DNA of 64,000 nucleotides from Haematobacter genomosp. 1 (GCF_002196855.1 NZ_NIPW01000004.1:1-64000); one strand, 5' to 3'; numbered from the stretch's first letter, positions 54,122-63,646 are shown. A program made the numbers and translations. Notes: generated by a model from the sequence alone, not told the origin.

Positions 54122-54589
54122 ATGACATCCAGAACTCTGACCATACTCGCCACTCTCGGGTCCGTCGCCCTGCTGCTCGGCGCTTTCGCCTTTCAATATA
54201 TCGGTGGTTTGGCGCCCTGCCATCTCTGTCTGTGGCAACGCTGGCCCCATGCTGCCGCGATAGCGGCGGGAGCGCTGGCTCTTGCGATGCCTGCCGTGCG
54301 ATTCTGGCGGTTTCTGGGCCTTGTCGCCGCGCTGACGGCCTCCGGTCTCGGCGTGTTTCATACGGGCGTGGAGCGTGGATGGTGGCAGGGGCCGACCACC
54401 TGCACCGGCGGCGGCGATCTGTCGGGCATGAGCACCGGCCAGCTTCTGGACCAGATTCTCTCCTCCCCCGTCGTGCGCTGCGACGCGGTGGCATGGCAGT
54501 TCGCGGGCCTCTCCATGGCCAGCTGGAACGCCATCCTGTCGTTCCTGCTGGCTCTGATCTGGGCCGCGGCGCTGGTGAAGCGGGACTAG
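54122..54589 (+). CDS. dsbB: Disulfide bond formation protein B
   Basis: A 155-residue four-helix membrane protein that passes electrons from DsbA to quinone. The first redox pair is in 'GLAPCHLCLWQRWPH' (Cys33/36) and the periplasmic second pair is Cys94 and Cys120. The ATG at 54122 fits the first membrane helix. The stop overlaps the convergent usg gene by 4 bases. No dsbA follows. Confidence 0.92.
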   Translation: MTSRTLTILATLGSVALLLGAFAFQYIGGLAPCHLCLWQRWPHAAAIAAGALALAMPAVRFWRFLGLVAALTASGLGVFHTGVERGWWQGPTTCTGGGDLSGMSTGQLLDQILSSPVVRCDAVAWQFAGLSMASWNAILSFLLALIWAAALVKRD

Positions 54590-54855
54590 TTGATGCGGAA
54601 TTCCCCCACGACATTCCGCCACTCGCCGGGAGAGATCAGCTTGCGGTGGGTGAAACGGACGGAGTGGAGCGGGCCCTCTATCTCCTCCTGCCAGAACTCG
54701 ATGAAACGAAACAGTCGAGGATAATCCGGCGCGATGTCATAGTCCTGCCATGTGAACGTGTTCAGGACGTGACGATAATCGGGCATCCGGTAGAAGAACT
54801 CGGCAGTGGTCAGGCCGTAGCCCTTGAGCATCAGATCGGTCTCGCGTCGCTCCAT
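54586..54855 (-). CDS. Usg-family protein
   Basis: An 89-residue protein of the Usg family known from alphaproteobacteria. Typical stretches are 'LKGYGLTTAEFFYRMPDYRH', 'FTWQDYDIAPDYPRLFRFIE' and 'EIEGPLHSVRFTHRKLISPG'. GAGG lies upstream of the ATG at 54855. The molecular role is unknown. Confidence 0.88.
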   Translation of the reverse strand: MERRETDLMLKGYGLTTAEFFYRMPDYRHVLNTFTWQDYDIAPDYPRLFRFIEFWQEEIEGPLHSVRFTHRKLISPGEWRNVVGEFRIN

Positions 54856-54930
54856 GTCCGCCTCGCGCTGTGGGAGAGTTCCATCGTCTCACACGCGCGG
54901 CAAAAATCAACGATCACAATCTGTTGGCAC

Positions 54931-55392
54931 TCAGGCCGGGTGGCTGCCGTAAAGCTGGTCCGCCCGCTTCTCGAAGGCGCGCACGATACGGTGCATCGCC
55001 TCATTGAAGACCACGCCGATGATCCCCTGGAGAATCGCGTTCTTGAATTCGAAATCCACGAAGAACTCGACCTCGGAGCCGCCCTCGGGGCGGTCCCGGA
55101 ATTTCCACCAGCTCCGCATGTATTTGAACGGGCCGTCCAAGTACTCGGTGTCGATCTTCTTCTGCTCAGGCCAGAGGGTGACACGGCTCCCGAAGCGCTC
55201 GCGGAACACCTTGAAGGAGATGACCAGATCGGCCTCCATCAGCTCACCCCCACCCTCAACAGGTGTCCGGGAGCGGATCCGGGCAGCGGTGTTCCAGGGC
55301 AGGAACTCCGGGTAGCGGCCGACGTCGGCCACGAGGTCATACATCTGCTGCGCCGTGTAGGGCATGACGCGCGTTTCCGAATGGGAGGGCAT
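54931..55392 (-). CDS. SRPBCC-family protein, Coq10/RatA type
   Basis: A 153-residue START-like protein. The family pattern is 'QQMYDLVADVGRYPEFLPWN', 'MEADLVISFKVFRERFGSRV' and 'VEFFVDFEFKNAILQGIIGV'. In bacteria such proteins are annotated either as ubiquinone-binding Coq10 homologues or as RatA toxins; the sequence cannot separate these. GGAAGAGA precedes the ATG. It is divergent from hpt. Confidence 0.9.
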   Translation of the reverse strand: MPSHSETRVMPYTAQQMYDLVADVGRYPEFLPWNTAARIRSRTPVEGGGELMEADLVISFKVFRERFGSRVTLWPEQKKIDTEYLDGPFKYMRSWWKFRDRPEGGSEVEFFVDFEFKNAILQGIIGVVFNEAMHRIVRAFEKRADQLYGSHPA

Positions 55393-55470
55393 TCTCTTCC
55401 GTTCGCTCTGTCGCTCGGCGCCGTTCTTTCATAGGCTGGCACGGAAAAGAAGGCGCAACCGGACGGAACC

Positions 55471-56016
55471 ATGCAGAAACCCTACGTGATCGACCAGCTC
55501 ATCTCCGCCAAAGCCATTGCCGCGCGGGTGGAGGCGCTCGCCGCCGAGATCACCGAGAGCTTTCGCGACACGGAAAAGCTCGTCGTCGTCGGTCTGCTGC
55601 GGGGTTCCTTCGTCTTCATCGCCGATCTGGTGCGGGAGATAGACCTGCCGCTGGAGGTCGATTTCCTTGAGGCCTCCAGCTACGGAGACGGCATGGAGAG
55701 CTCGCGGGAGGTGCGAATCCTGAAGGATCTCCGTGCGCCCATAGAGGGCCGCGACGTGCTGGTGGTGGAGGATATCATCGACACGGGCTTCACCCTCTCG
55801 CACGTGATCGCCCTGCTGAAAAGCCGCAAGCCCCGGCGGCTGGAGGTCTGTGCCCTGCTCGACAAGCCGACCCGGCGGGAGGTGGACGTGCGCGCCACGT
55901 GGACGGGATTTTCCATCCCCGATGAATTCGTGGTGGGCTACGGCATCGACTACGCCCAGCGGAATCGCAACCTCCCCTACATCGGCAAGGTCCGGTTTAC
56001 AGACCCTGCGGGTTGA
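55471..56016 (+). CDS. hpt: Hypoxanthine phosphoribosyltransferase
   Basis: A 181-residue purine-salvage enzyme that makes IMP/GMP from hypoxanthine or guanine and PRPP. The PRPP-binding motif is '[17 protein letters not shown]', the flexible loop region is '[17 protein letters not shown]', and the C-terminal '[20 protein letters not shown]' holds the base-stacking residues. The length is typical. It stands alone. Confidence 0.93.
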   Translation: MQKPYVIDQLISAKAIAARVEALAAEITESFRDTEKLVVVGLLRGSFVFIADLVREIDLPLEVDFLEASSYGDGMESSREVRILKDLRAPIEGRDVLVVEDIIDTGFTLSHVIALLKSRKPRRLEVCALLDKPTRREVDVRATWTGFSIPDEFVVGYGIDYAQRNRNLPYIGKVRFTDPAG

Positions 56017-56064
56017 TCCCTGCGGCAAAGACGCTAGCCTAGGAAAGGCAAGCACCTAGCCAGC

Positions 56065-56973
56065 ATGGGGAATTTCATGGCCCGGCGGATTCTGCCCCTT
56101 GTTGTCGTCGCAGCTCTGGCAGGAGGCGCGGCATTCTGGGTCATCACCCGGCCCTCGCCCGTGGAGGAGGCTCCGCTGGTCGCGCTCACCGGCGATCCGG
56201 TTGCGGGAGAACTGGTGTTCCACGCCGCGGGCTGCGCCTCCTGTCATGCAGCGGAGGGCGCTGCGGGCGAGGACAAGCTGATCCTTTCCGGCGGCAAGGC
56301 CTTTGCCTCGCCCTTCGGCACCTTCCACGCGCCGAACATCTCGCCCGATCCGCAACAGGGCATCGGTGACTGGAGCCTGACGGATTTCGCCAATGCCATT
56401 CAACGGGGGATCGGGCCGGGGCGGGAGAATCTGTATCCCGCGCTGCCTTATACCAGCTACGTCCACATGCGGCCGCAGGACGTGGCCGACCTTCATGCCT
56501 ACATGATGACACTGCCGCCCTCCTCCACGCCCAGTCTGCCGCATGACATCGACTTCCCCTTCTCCCAGCGCTGGTTGATCGGGGGGTGGAAGCTGTTGTT
56601 CTTCGATCGGGGCTGGGTGGTGTCGGGCGCGCTCACCCCGGAGGAGGAGCGCGGCCGTTATCTGGTGGAGGCGCTCGGACACTGCGGCGAGTGCCATACA
56701 CCGCGCGGCGAGATGGGCCAGATGCAGCGCGACGCCTGGCTGTCCGGCGGCCCGGATCCGGCCAATCCGAACCGGCGCATCCCCAACATCACCCCGGCCA
56801 AGCTCACCTGGAGCGTGGAGGAGATCGCCGACTATCTGCAAAGCGGCTTCACACCGGATTTCGACATCGCGGGGGGAGAGATGGCGCAGGTCGTGGAGGA
56901 GATGGCCCGGCTGCCCGCCTCGGACCGGCTGGCGATCGCGGCCTATCTGAAGAAAGTGCCGGCCGTCGAATGA
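56065..56973 (+). CDS. Dihaem c-type cytochrome, membrane-anchored
   Basis: A 302-residue protein with an N-terminal membrane anchor or signal (about 8-27) and two haem c sites: 'CASCH' at residues 57-61 and 'CGECH' at 207-211. The layout ('FHAPNISPDPQQGIGDWSLT', 'PALPYTSYVHMRPQDVADLH') is that of cytochrome subunits of sugar or alcohol dehydrogenases. A second in-frame ATG at 56077 has GGGGA upstream and may be the true start. No dehydrogenase gene is adjacent; it could serve the PQQ sugar dehydrogenase encoded elsewhere. It is followed by the repeat cluster. Confidence 0.88.
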   Translation: MGNFMARRILPLVVVAALAGGAAFWVITRPSPVEEAPLVALTGDPVAGELVFHAAGCASCHAAEGAAGEDKLILSGGKAFASPFGTFHAPNISPDPQQGIGDWSLTDFANAIQRGIGPGRENLYPALPYTSYVHMRPQDVADLHAYMMTLPPSSTPSLPHDIDFPFSQRWLIGGWKLLFFDRGWVVSGALTPEEERGRYLVEALGHCGECHTPRGEMGQMQRDAWLSGGPDPANPNRRIPNITPAKLTWSVEEIADYLQSGFTPDFDIAGGEMAQVVEEMARLPASDRLAIAAYLKKVPAVE

Positions 56974-57112
56974 GCACAGGGACCAGTGCCGAACCGCGAC
57001 GCCTGCGACCGGAGGCGTACTCTCGGAAACGGTTTCCAGACAACGGTTACGGCAGGTTATCCTGACATTCCGGCTCCAAGCTGCAACTGTTTCGCCGTCC
57101 GGGTTGGCGCCC

Positions 57113-57279
57113 CTAACAGGCTGCTAAAAAAGGCCTTTTGGCCTGTGTTGGAGCGGAAATCGTTCACCATCTGACGAATTCCAGCCGGAAATCCATAGAC
57201 TTCCGGGCGTTTCCGGGCCGATCTTCCGATTTCCGGCGCAGAGGCATGACACTTCAGGACTTTTTCAGCAGCCTGTTAG
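57113..57279 (+). repeat. Terminal-inverted-repeat element, subfamily 2, copy A
   Basis: 167 noncoding bases with near-perfect 20-bp terminal inverted repeats: CTAACAGGCTGCTAAAAAAG at the left and the complement of CTAACAGGCTGCTGAAAAAG at the right (19 of 20). There is no ORF. It matches copy C at about 57444-57590 in inverted orientation. Size, ends and lack of coding fit a MITE. Confidence 0.85.
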
Positions 57280-57433
57280 CAGGCTGCTGAAAAGTACCCT
57301 CGGCGCTGGCCTGAGGCCGAGATGTTCCCCCTTGCTGGGAAATCTCCTGAAAACCGCTAGTTTTGGCTCTCGACCGGACCGATTCCCGGCTGTCAGCGCA
57401 ACCCCCGGGCCAATGATCGACTTTTGAGAGGCC
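57276..57433 (+). repeat. Terminal-inverted-repeat element, subfamily 1, copy 2 (B)
   Basis: About 158 bases sharing TTAG with the end of copy A. It is homologous to the elements at 12391-12555 and 63646-63796 (CAGGCTGCTGAAAA start; later AACCGCTAGTTTTGGC and GACCGGACCGAT). The junction of A and B makes a perfect 14-bp palindrome, TTTTCAGCAGCCTG / CAGGCTGCTGAAAA around TTAG (57262-57293), a very stable hairpin. Confidence 0.75.
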
Positions 57434-57443
57434 GGTCAGTGAC

Positions 57444-57590
57444 TTGGCAAGTTGCTGAAAAAATCCTGAAGGTTCATGCCGGTGCTTCGAAAACCAGCCC
57501 CGGAAAGACCCGCGGCAGGTAATTTCCGGCTGGATTTCGTCAGATGGCGAACGATCTCGCTTCAACGCCGATCTTTTCAGCACCCAGTTG
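57444..57590 (-). repeat. Terminal-inverted-repeat element, subfamily 2, copy C (inverted)
   Basis: About 147 bases that match the reverse complement of copy A: AATCCTGAAG, TTTCCGGCTGGA, TTCGTCAGATGG and GAACGAT occur in the same order. The ends (TTGCTGAAAAAATCC and TTTTCAGCACCC) are diverged inverted repeats. With A and B it forms an inverted-repeat cluster between two convergent genes. The remaining 57591-57784 has only a few weakly similar fragments and no gene. Confidence 0.7.
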
Positions 57591-57784
57591 CGCGGAATAT
57601 CCGGCCGCCCGTCTGAAACCGCAAATCTTGCGGCCCGCTGAGTTACCGGCTTTCAACGGTACGGAGAAAAAGCGGCTTTCCGGCCAACGGTCGAGGTAAT
57701 CTCCCGCCCACGCGCCGCCTTCTGAAAAGGGCTACGGCGCGAAGGCGAGAGTACAAGACCTCTTTCCGGGCCGCGCGCGAACCG

Positions 57785-58735
57785 TCAGGCCCTGCCGAAC
57801 TTTTCCAGCCGTGCGGCCCGGAGCCGCGCGAAATCATCCCCCGCATGGTAGGAGGAGCGTGTCAGCGGCGTGGCGGAGACCATCAGGAAACCCTTGCCCC
57901 AGGCGGCTTTCTCATAGGCCTTGAACTGATCGGGCGTCACGAAATCCGCCACGCGGTGATGTTTCGGCGTGGGTTGCAGATACTGGCCGATCGTCAGGAA
58001 GTCGATATCGGCAGATCGCATGTCGTCCATCACCTGAAGCACCTGCGGGCGCTCCTCACCCAGACCCACCATGATGCCCGATTTGGTGAACATCGTCGGA
58101 TCCAGCTCCTTCACCCGTTGCAACAGGCGCAGGGAGTGGAAGTACCGCGCGCCGGGGCGCACTTCGTGATAAAGGCCCGGAACCGTCTCCAGATTGTGGT
58201 TGAACACGTCGGGACGCGCCTCAACGACCTTTTCCAGCACGGAGGGCGCGCATTTCAGGAAGTCGGGCGTCAGGATTTCGATGGTCGTCTCCGGGCTGCG
58301 ATGCCGGACAGCGCGGATGGTTTGGGCAAAGTGATCCGCCCCGCCATCCTCCAAATCGTCACGGTCCACGGAGGTGATGACCACATGCTTCAGCCCGAGC
58401 TTCTGCACCGCATGCGCCACGCGTCCCGGCTCGAACACGTCGAGCGCATCGGGCCGTCCGGTCGCCACGTTGCAGAAGGTGCATCCCCGCGTGCAGATCT
58501 CGCCCATGATCATCATGGTGGCGTGACCCTGGCTCCAGCACTCGCCGACATTGGGGCAGCCTGCCTCCTCGCACACGGTGACGAGGCGGTTCTCGCGCAT
58601 GATCTCCCGCGTCTTGCGGTAGCCTTCGGACGTGGGCGCCTTCACCCGGATCCAGGACGGTTTGCGCGGCTGCTCGCTGTCGGGGCGATGTGCCTTTTCG
58701 GGATGGCGCTCTGCGGGAATTTTAAGATCGCGCAC
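57785..58735 (-). CDS. lipA: Lipoyl synthase
   Basis: A 316-residue radical-SAM enzyme that inserts two sulfurs into octanoyl-protein. The auxiliary cluster motif is in '[16 protein letters not shown]', the radical-SAM motif is '[10 protein letters not shown]' (CxxxCxxC), and the C-terminal Ser ligand lies in '[11 protein letters not shown]'. The length is normal. It is convergent with the cytochrome gene across the repeat cluster. Confidence 0.96.
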   Translation of the reverse strand: MRDLKIPAERHPEKAHRPDSEQPRKPSWIRVKAPTSEGYRKTREIMRENRLVTVCEEAGCPNVGECWSQGHATMMIMGEICTRGCTFCNVATGRPDALDVFEPGRVAHAVQKLGLKHVVITSVDRDDLEDGGADHFAQTIRAVRHRSPETTIEILTPDFLKCAPSVLEKVVEARPDVFNHNLETVPGLYHEVRPGARYFHSLRLLQRVKELDPTMFTKSGIMVGLGEERPQVLQVMDDMRSADIDFLTIGQYLQPTPKHHRVADFVTPDQFKAYEKAAWGKGFLMVSATPLTRSSYHAGDDFARLRAARLEKFGRA

Positions 58736-58823
58736 GGAAAACCCCTCGGGATACTGGTTCTTTCAGATAGCCCGATGGGCGCGGATAAGCAACGGCAGTG
58801 CCTGCATTCCCGCCCTGCGTTGC

Positions 58824-60002
58824 TCACCCGACCAGAACGGCGCCGCGCCCGGTTTCATCGTAATGCCGCTTCAGCCGCTGCAACGCGATCCGCAGGACGA
58901 TCTTGCCCGAGCGGGCCGACCAGCCCATCCGCTGCTCCGCCGTTTCCAGCCCTTCCAGATAACAGCAGCACCTGAGGACCATATCCCCCAGCCCCGGACC
59001 AAGGTCGCGGAGCGCCACCGCGACCCGCTCCCGCGCGCGGGCGGGGGCACTGTCAGGATCACCCGCACCGGCTGTGCTCCGCTCCCCGCCGGTAAGGAAC
59101 CGATCCCAGTTCTGCGCGACACGTGGCCCCATCTGTGCAAGCTCGAAATCCTCCCGCAGGCGCTCGGCCGCGGCGATCAACTCGCGTGACAGGAAGGGTC
59201 TGCCATCCTTGTCACGTCTTCGGCCGAGAACAATTACCGGAGATTCCGCCATGTTACATCGGGTTCTTCGTGTTGTTTCCCGGTCTTCCGCACTCTCCGC
59301 CCAACGGAAGGCGGTCGGCGCCTCCCGAAACCCCTGTGGGTCGGGAATGCCGCGAAGCATGGATTTCAGGGCTGAGCGACCGCCTTGTGTGATTTCATAT
59401 ACGGAAAGCGGTGCGCGGGTTTCGGAGGAATTTTCCCGCGGGCGGCAGGTGATCCAGCTTTTCAGCGCAAAGGCCTCTGCGACCTGGCGTTCGACCACCG
59501 CCGTTCGTTCCTGCTCGCCGCACGGGGCGGTTCTGAGCACCACGGCCCGCTCCATCCCGGTGGAGACGACGAGCACCGAACCGGTTTCGCATAGACGGCG
59601 TAGTATACGGAGCGCCTCCCGCTGGATGAGCGCCTCGTCGGGAACGAAGCAGGCTTGCGGAGTCGGTGCGGTCATGGGGGGATCCTCGCTCTCGGTTTCG
59701 GGGGTCGATGCGGCGCTGCGGCGGCCAAGCCCCGCGAGGGCGCCGTCGATCAGGGGATCGTCGCGGCGATTCTCATAGCGCCTGACCAGCCTCATCACGG
59801 TCGAGGCATGCACGCCCCTGTCTCGGGCCAGCGCGCGGAGCGACAGTCCGGCCTCGGTATGCAGAAGGTAGAGACGCGCCGCATCCGGCAGCCAGTCCGG
59901 CAGTTTCGAGGGTGCCGGAGATACCGCCGTTCTTGCCGCTCTCATGATGCCGCCGCAGTCCCTCAGATCCGCTTTCGTTCGAGGTTCAGACTTCAGTGAC
60001 AT
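58824..60002 (-). CDS. DUF6456-type helix-turn-helix regulator, candidate GafA relative
   Basis: A 392-residue protein. The N-terminal HTH is 'DAARLYLLHTEAGLSLRALA' then 'RDRGVHASTVMRLVRRYENR'. The middle (about 125-270) is a conserved Rhodobacteraceae region ('ETGSVLVVSTGMERAVVL'), and the C-terminal third resembles DUF6456 ('FLSRELIAAAERLREDFELA', 'LGDMVLRCCCYLEGLETAEQ'). This layout recalls GafA, the direct activator of the gene transfer agent in Rhodobacter capsulatus, but that match is from memory. ATG 60002 has GGACAGG upstream. An 8-bp perfect dyad lies 28 bases before the start. Confidence 0.65.
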   Translation of the reverse strand: MSLKSEPRTKADLRDCGGIMRAARTAVSPAPSKLPDWLPDAARLYLLHTEAGLSLRALARDRGVHASTVMRLVRRYENRRDDPLIDGALAGLGRRSAASTPETESEDPPMTAPTPQACFVPDEALIQREALRILRRLCETGSVLVVSTGMERAVVLRTAPCGEQERTAVVERQVAEAFALKSWITCRPRENSSETRAPLSVYEITQGGRSALKSMLRGIPDPQGFREAPTAFRWAESAEDRETTRRTRCNMAESPVIVLGRRRDKDGRPFLSRELIAAAERLREDFELAQMGPRVAQNWDRFLTGGERSTAGAGDPDSAPARARERVAVALRDLGPGLGDMVLRCCCYLEGLETAEQRMGWSARSGKIVLRIALQRLKRHYDETGRGAVLVG

Positions 60003-60029
60003 TTATTACCTGTCCGTTAATAACCGCGC

Positions 60030-60054
60030 GAATTCCCATAATTGTCGGGAATTC
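60030..60054. promoter_or_regulatory. Perfect dyad in the DUF6456 / DUF6477-like divergent promoter
   Basis: GAATTCCC and GGGAATTC (60030-60037 and 60047-60054) form an 8-bp inverted repeat with a 9-base spacer, one to two helical turns apart. It lies 28 bases upstream of the regulator's ATG and 100 bases upstream of the divergent gene, a good place for an autoregulatory operator. Confidence 0.45.
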
Positions 60055-60154
60055 CTAAACCTCCCTGAAAGCAGCGCGCGCCGGATCGCCGGAAAGCGCA
60101 ACACACGTTTAGGTTGAGTATTCTTGGCCTCCCGCTTTTTGAAGGAGAGCAAGA

Positions 60155-60538
60155 ATGTATGATGCCATGCCGAACCTCGCCGCGATGCGCCGCCCCCGAC
60201 TGCTGATTCGCGCCGCGCATTTCGGGCTCTCCGACTATCGCCGGGATCGCGACCTGCCGCGCGTGACGCGGCAAACAACCGTGCCCTCTCCCGAACGCGC
60301 GCTCGCTACATTGATGGAGGAGGAGGAACGTCTCGACATCAGCCGCCGCAATGAGGAAGCGGGTTACAGCCTCGCGCGGCATATCGATGTGCTGATCGCC
60401 CTCATCGCGGAGGCGCGGCTGATACCCCCGCCCGTAACGCCCGCCACCCGCGTCACCGCCGCCCCTGCCACCGACACCCGCGTCACTGCCGCCCGTGTGC
60501 CCGTATCGGGGCTTGAGCGCGAAGCCGCGAATGCCTAA
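60155..60538 (+). CDS. DUF6477-like conserved protein
   Basis: A 127-residue protein. The pattern '[20 protein letters not shown]', '[20 protein letters not shown]' and '[20 protein letters not shown]' is a small Rhodobacteraceae family, which I recall as DUF6477. AAGGAGAG precedes the ATG. The last 35 residues are a Thr/Ala/Val repeat-like tail that looks disordered. It is divergent from the DUF6456 regulator and 50 bases ahead of guaA. The function is unknown. Confidence 0.75.
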   Translation: MYDAMPNLAAMRRPRLLIRAAHFGLSDYRRDRDLPRVTRQTTVPSPERALATLMEEEERLDISRRNEEAGYSLARHIDVLIALIAEARLIPPPVTPATRVTAAPATDTRVTAARVPVSGLEREAANA

Positions 60539-60588
60539 GTGGCGGCAGTCCCCCTTGCGCGGAAACGCAGGGATGCCTAGAGGGAACC

Positions 60589-62154
60589 ATGACCCAGCCC
60601 GAGCACCAACGCCTTCTCATCATCGATTTCGGCAGCCAGGTGACGCAGCTCATCGCGCGCCGCCTTCGTGAACTGAATGTCTTCAGCGAAATCCTGCCCT
60701 TCAACAAGGTGACGGACGAAACCCTGCGCGCGATGGCGCCGCAGGCCGTCATCCTTTCCGGGGGACCGGCCAGCGTGACGGAGACGGGCAGCCCCCGGGC
60801 GCCGCAGGCGCTGTTCGACATGGGTATTCCCGTGCTCGGCATCTGCTACGGCCAGCAGACGATGATGGAACAGTTGGGCGGCAAGGTGGAAAGCGGCCAT
60901 CACCGCGAATTCGGCCGCGCCTATGTGGAGCCAGCGGAGGGCCATGGCAGGGAGGGCATCTTCTCCGGCCTGTTCGACAGCGGGCGCGAGGAAGTCTGGA
61001 TGAGCCACGGTGATCGTGTCACCCGGCTTGCGCCCGGCTTTACCGTGATCGGCACGTCGCCCAATGCACCCTATGCCATCGTCGGTGATGCGGAGCGGCA
61101 GTTCTACGCCGTGCAGTTCCACCCGGAAGTGCACCATACCCCGAACGGCAAGCGCCTGCTGGAGAACTTCGTGCGTCTCGCAGGGTTCACCGGCGACTGG
61201 ACCATGGGCGCCTACCGCGACGAGGCGATCCGCAAGATCCGTGAGCAGGTTGGCGAGGAAAAGGTCATCTGCGGCCTCTCCGGCGGGGTGGACAGCTCCG
61301 TCGCCGCCGTCCTGATCCATGAGGCGATCGGCGACCAGCTCACCTGCGTCTTCGTGGACCACGGCCTGCTGCGGCAGGGGGAGGCGGAGGAAGTCGTCTC
61401 CATGTTCCGGGACACCTACAATATCCCGCTGGTCCATGCCGACGAATCGGAGCTGTTCCTCTCCGCGCTGGAGGGGGTCTCCGACCCGGAGGTGAAGCGC
61501 AAGACCATCGGCAAGCTCTTCATTGACGTGTTCCAGAAGCACGCCGCCGCCGTGGGCGGTGCGAAGTTTCTGGCACAGGGGACGCTCTATCCCGATGTGA
61601 TCGAATCGGTTTCTTTCGCTGGCGGACCCTCGGTCACCATCAAGTCGCACCACAATGTGGGCGGCCTGCCGGAAAAGATGGGGCTGAAGCTGGTGGAGCC
61701 GCTCCGTGAACTGTTCAAGGACGAGGTAAGGGCGCTTGGCCGCGAACTCGGCCTGCCGGACAAGTTCATCGGCCGCCATCCCTTCCCCGGCCCCGGTCTC
61801 GCCATCCGCTGCCCCGGAGAGATCACGCGCGAGAAGCTGGAGATCCTGCGCCGCGCCGATGCGGTCTATATCGACCAGATCCGCCGCCATGGCCTTTACG
61901 ACGACATCTGGCAGGCTTTCGTGGCCATTCTGCCGGTCCGCACCGTGGGCGTGATGGGCGACGGGCGCACCTACGACTTCGCCTGCGCGCTCCGCGCCGT
62001 GACCAGCGTGGACGGGATGACGGCGGATTACTATCCGTTCAGCCATGCCTTCCTCGGTGAGACCGCGACGCGGATCATCAACGAGGTGAAGGGCATCAAC
62101 CGCGTGACCTACGACATCACCTCGAAGCCTCCGGGCACGATCGAGTGGGAATGA
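60589..62154 (+). CDS. guaA: GMP synthase (glutamine-hydrolysing)
   Basis: A 521-residue enzyme that converts XMP to GMP. The glutaminase domain has '[15 protein letters not shown]' (catalytic Cys) and '[11 protein letters not shown]'. The synthetase P-loop is '[19 protein letters not shown]', and the dimer domain has '[16 protein letters not shown]' and the end '[12 protein letters not shown]'. A terminator follows 43 bases after the stop codon. Confidence 0.97.
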   Translation: MTQPEHQRLLIIDFGSQVTQLIARRLRELNVFSEILPFNKVTDETLRAMAPQAVILSGGPASVTETGSPRAPQALFDMGIPVLGICYGQQTMMEQLGGKVESGHHREFGRAYVEPAEGHGREGIFSGLFDSGREEVWMSHGDRVTRLAPGFTVIGTSPNAPYAIVGDAERQFYAVQFHPEVHHTPNGKRLLENFVRLAGFTGDWTMGAYRDEAIRKIREQVGEEKVICGLSGGVDSSVAAVLIHEAIGDQLTCVFVDHGLLRQGEAEEVVSMFRDTYNIPLVHADESELFLSALEGVSDPEVKRKTIGKLFIDVFQKHAAAVGGAKFLAQGTLYPDVIESVSFAGGPSVTIKSHHNVGGLPEKMGLKLVEPLRELFKDEVRALGRELGLPDKFIGRHPFPGPGLAIRCPGEITREKLEILRRADAVYIDQIRRHGLYDDIWQAFVAILPVRTVGVMGDGRTYDFACALRAVTSVDGMTADYYPFSHAFLGETATRIINEVKGINRVTYDITSKPPGTIEWE

Positions 62155-62196
62155 TCTCGCGGTCATAGACAGCGGCAGAATGCCTTGGAAACAGTG

Positions 62197-62222
62197 AAGC
62201 CCACGTGACTGCGGGCTTTTTT
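62197..62222 (+). terminator. Rho-independent terminator after guaA
   Basis: AAGCCC / GGGCTT arms around a short loop are followed by TTTTTT (62217-62222). Confidence 0.75.
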
Positions 62223-62797
62223 CACGCCCCCTCCGGCAAATTTTTACCTTCCAGACCTTCCCTTGGCTTTGGCAGGATATCAACAGATGCCACGTTCGGC
62301 ATCCGACGCCATTGCTGACCGTCGGTGCCTGCTCATCGCAGGTTGGCACTCTGCTTTCTGTCATTATGCCACAGAGGAAATGCAGAGGCTTGCCGGGCAG
62401 GTCTCTTCGACGGGGATACCCGACCCGACCATTTTGACCGATGTCACGTCTTGCAGACAGAGCTATTGCCCATCGGCTTGATGCAGTTCACCGGCCTTGG
62501 GCATGACATCGGGCACCTGCGTGCGCGACATGACACAACCTTGCAATGGTTTCGCAGTAAGAGCCTCGGCCGCCGGTCGGGCTAGCGGGGCCACTGCGTA
62601 TTCTTCACAATGATTTCCGCAGTGCGGCAACGATCGAGTATTTTAGCGTGTGACGCTGCGCTCTTGTCTCCTCCTTTCGTCATAGTGCAGCGAAACCGCT
62701 TTGACGGATCATCAACAGATTGTTAACTTTTCGTCGTGAAAATTCTCCGCCCGCCTCTCCCTCCCCACGGGAACGTCGGCCAGCATACCGGAGTCCG
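62223..62797. other. Gap without a recognisable gene
   Basis: About 575 bases. Readings of 60-86 codons exist but have no ribosome sites and do not resemble known proteins. On the minus strand, roughly 62340-62545 reads as one or two protein-like stretches broken by stops, so this may be a decayed gene. The last 100 bases should hold the promoter of the gene at 62798. Confidence 0.4.
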
Positions 62798-63646
62798 ATG
62801 CAAGTTGCATTTCACCTTGGCGCCCCTTGTTCCGGCCAGGACGCGCTTTATGCCTCGCTGCAGCGGAGCCGCGAGATACTCGCCAGCCACAGCGTTGCCA
62901 TTGCAGACCCCGGCGAGCCGTTGAGAGCCGCCGGAACGCCTGTGACGGAGGGGCGCGTCCTCCGCAGGTTCCGGGACGAGGGAGTGCGCCGGGTTCTTGT
63001 TTGCGAGAACTGTTCGCAGGAACTACCCGGATTTTCCTCGCAGCCCCTTGGTGATGGCCTTCTCTATCCGCTGGCAGGCCCCCAGGCGGAAATGCTGGCC
63101 ATGCTGTTCCCGGAGGATGTGGAGATCGAGTTCCACGTGGCCGTCCGGTCCCCCGCCACCTTGCTTCCCACGCTGATCTGCCAAGGCGATCCTGCCGCAA
63201 CCGCGCTTGCAGGGGATCCCGGTGCGATGGCCGGGTTGAGCTGGGCGGATGTCATCCGGCGTCTCCGCCAGGCCGCACCGCGCGCGCTGGTGGTCGTATG
63301 GTGTGACGAGGATATGCCGCTCATCTGGCCGGAGGTGGTGGAGCGCGTGGCCGGGATCAGCGGCACGGGCGACAGCGGCTTTCTGGACCGGTTATCGCCA
63401 TTGCTGACGGAAGACGGACTGGAGCGACTACGGCTCTATCTCTCAAGCCACCCGCCAAGAGACGCGGAGCAGCGCCGCATGATCGTCTCCTCCTTCCTCA
63501 CCCGGTTCGGCAGGCCCGAGGCGATCGAGATGGAACTGGACCTGCCCGGCTGGACGCCGGAATCCGTGGCCGCGATCTCCGACGCCTATGACGCGGATGT
63601 GGAGCGGATCGCGGCCATGGAGAACGTGGAGCTTATCCAGCCTTGA
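62798..63646 (+). CDS. Conserved Rhodobacteraceae protein, sulfotransferase-like N-terminus
   Basis: A 282-residue protein beginning 'MQVAFHLGAPCSGQDALYAS' and 'LQRSREILASHSVAIADPG', which resembles a family-specific P-loop-like start seen in conserved Rhodobacteraceae proteins, but without a Gly-Lys-Ser/Thr Walker motif. Later parts ('FPEDVEIEFHVAVRSPATLL', 'SWADVIRRLRQAAPRALVVV') suggest a nucleotide-fold core. I chose ATG 62798, since the longer reading from 62720 has a Pro/Arg-rich leader. The stop codon abuts a repeat element. The function is unknown. Confidence 0.7.
   Translation: MQVAFHLGAPCSGQDALYASLQRSREILASHSVAIADPGEPLRAAGTPVTEGRVLRRFRDEGVRRVLVCENCSQELPGFSSQPLGDGLLYPLAGPQAEMLAMLFPEDVEIEFHVAVRSPATLLPTLICQGDPAATALAGDPGAMAGLSWADVIRRLRQAAPRALVVVWCDEDMPLIWPEVVERVAGISGTGDSGFLDRLSPLLTEDGLERLRLYLSSHPPRDAEQRRMIVSSFLTRFGRPEAIEMELDLPGWTPESVAAISDAYDADVERIAAMENVELIQP

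Noticed and set aside
54931-55392. A toxin-antitoxin system (RatA)
   Set aside because: There is no antitoxin partner; the Coq10-like reading is equally good, so no TA system is claimed.
60577-62364. A 595-codon minus-strand reading
   Set aside because: Shadow of guaA, whose plus-strand motifs are unambiguous.
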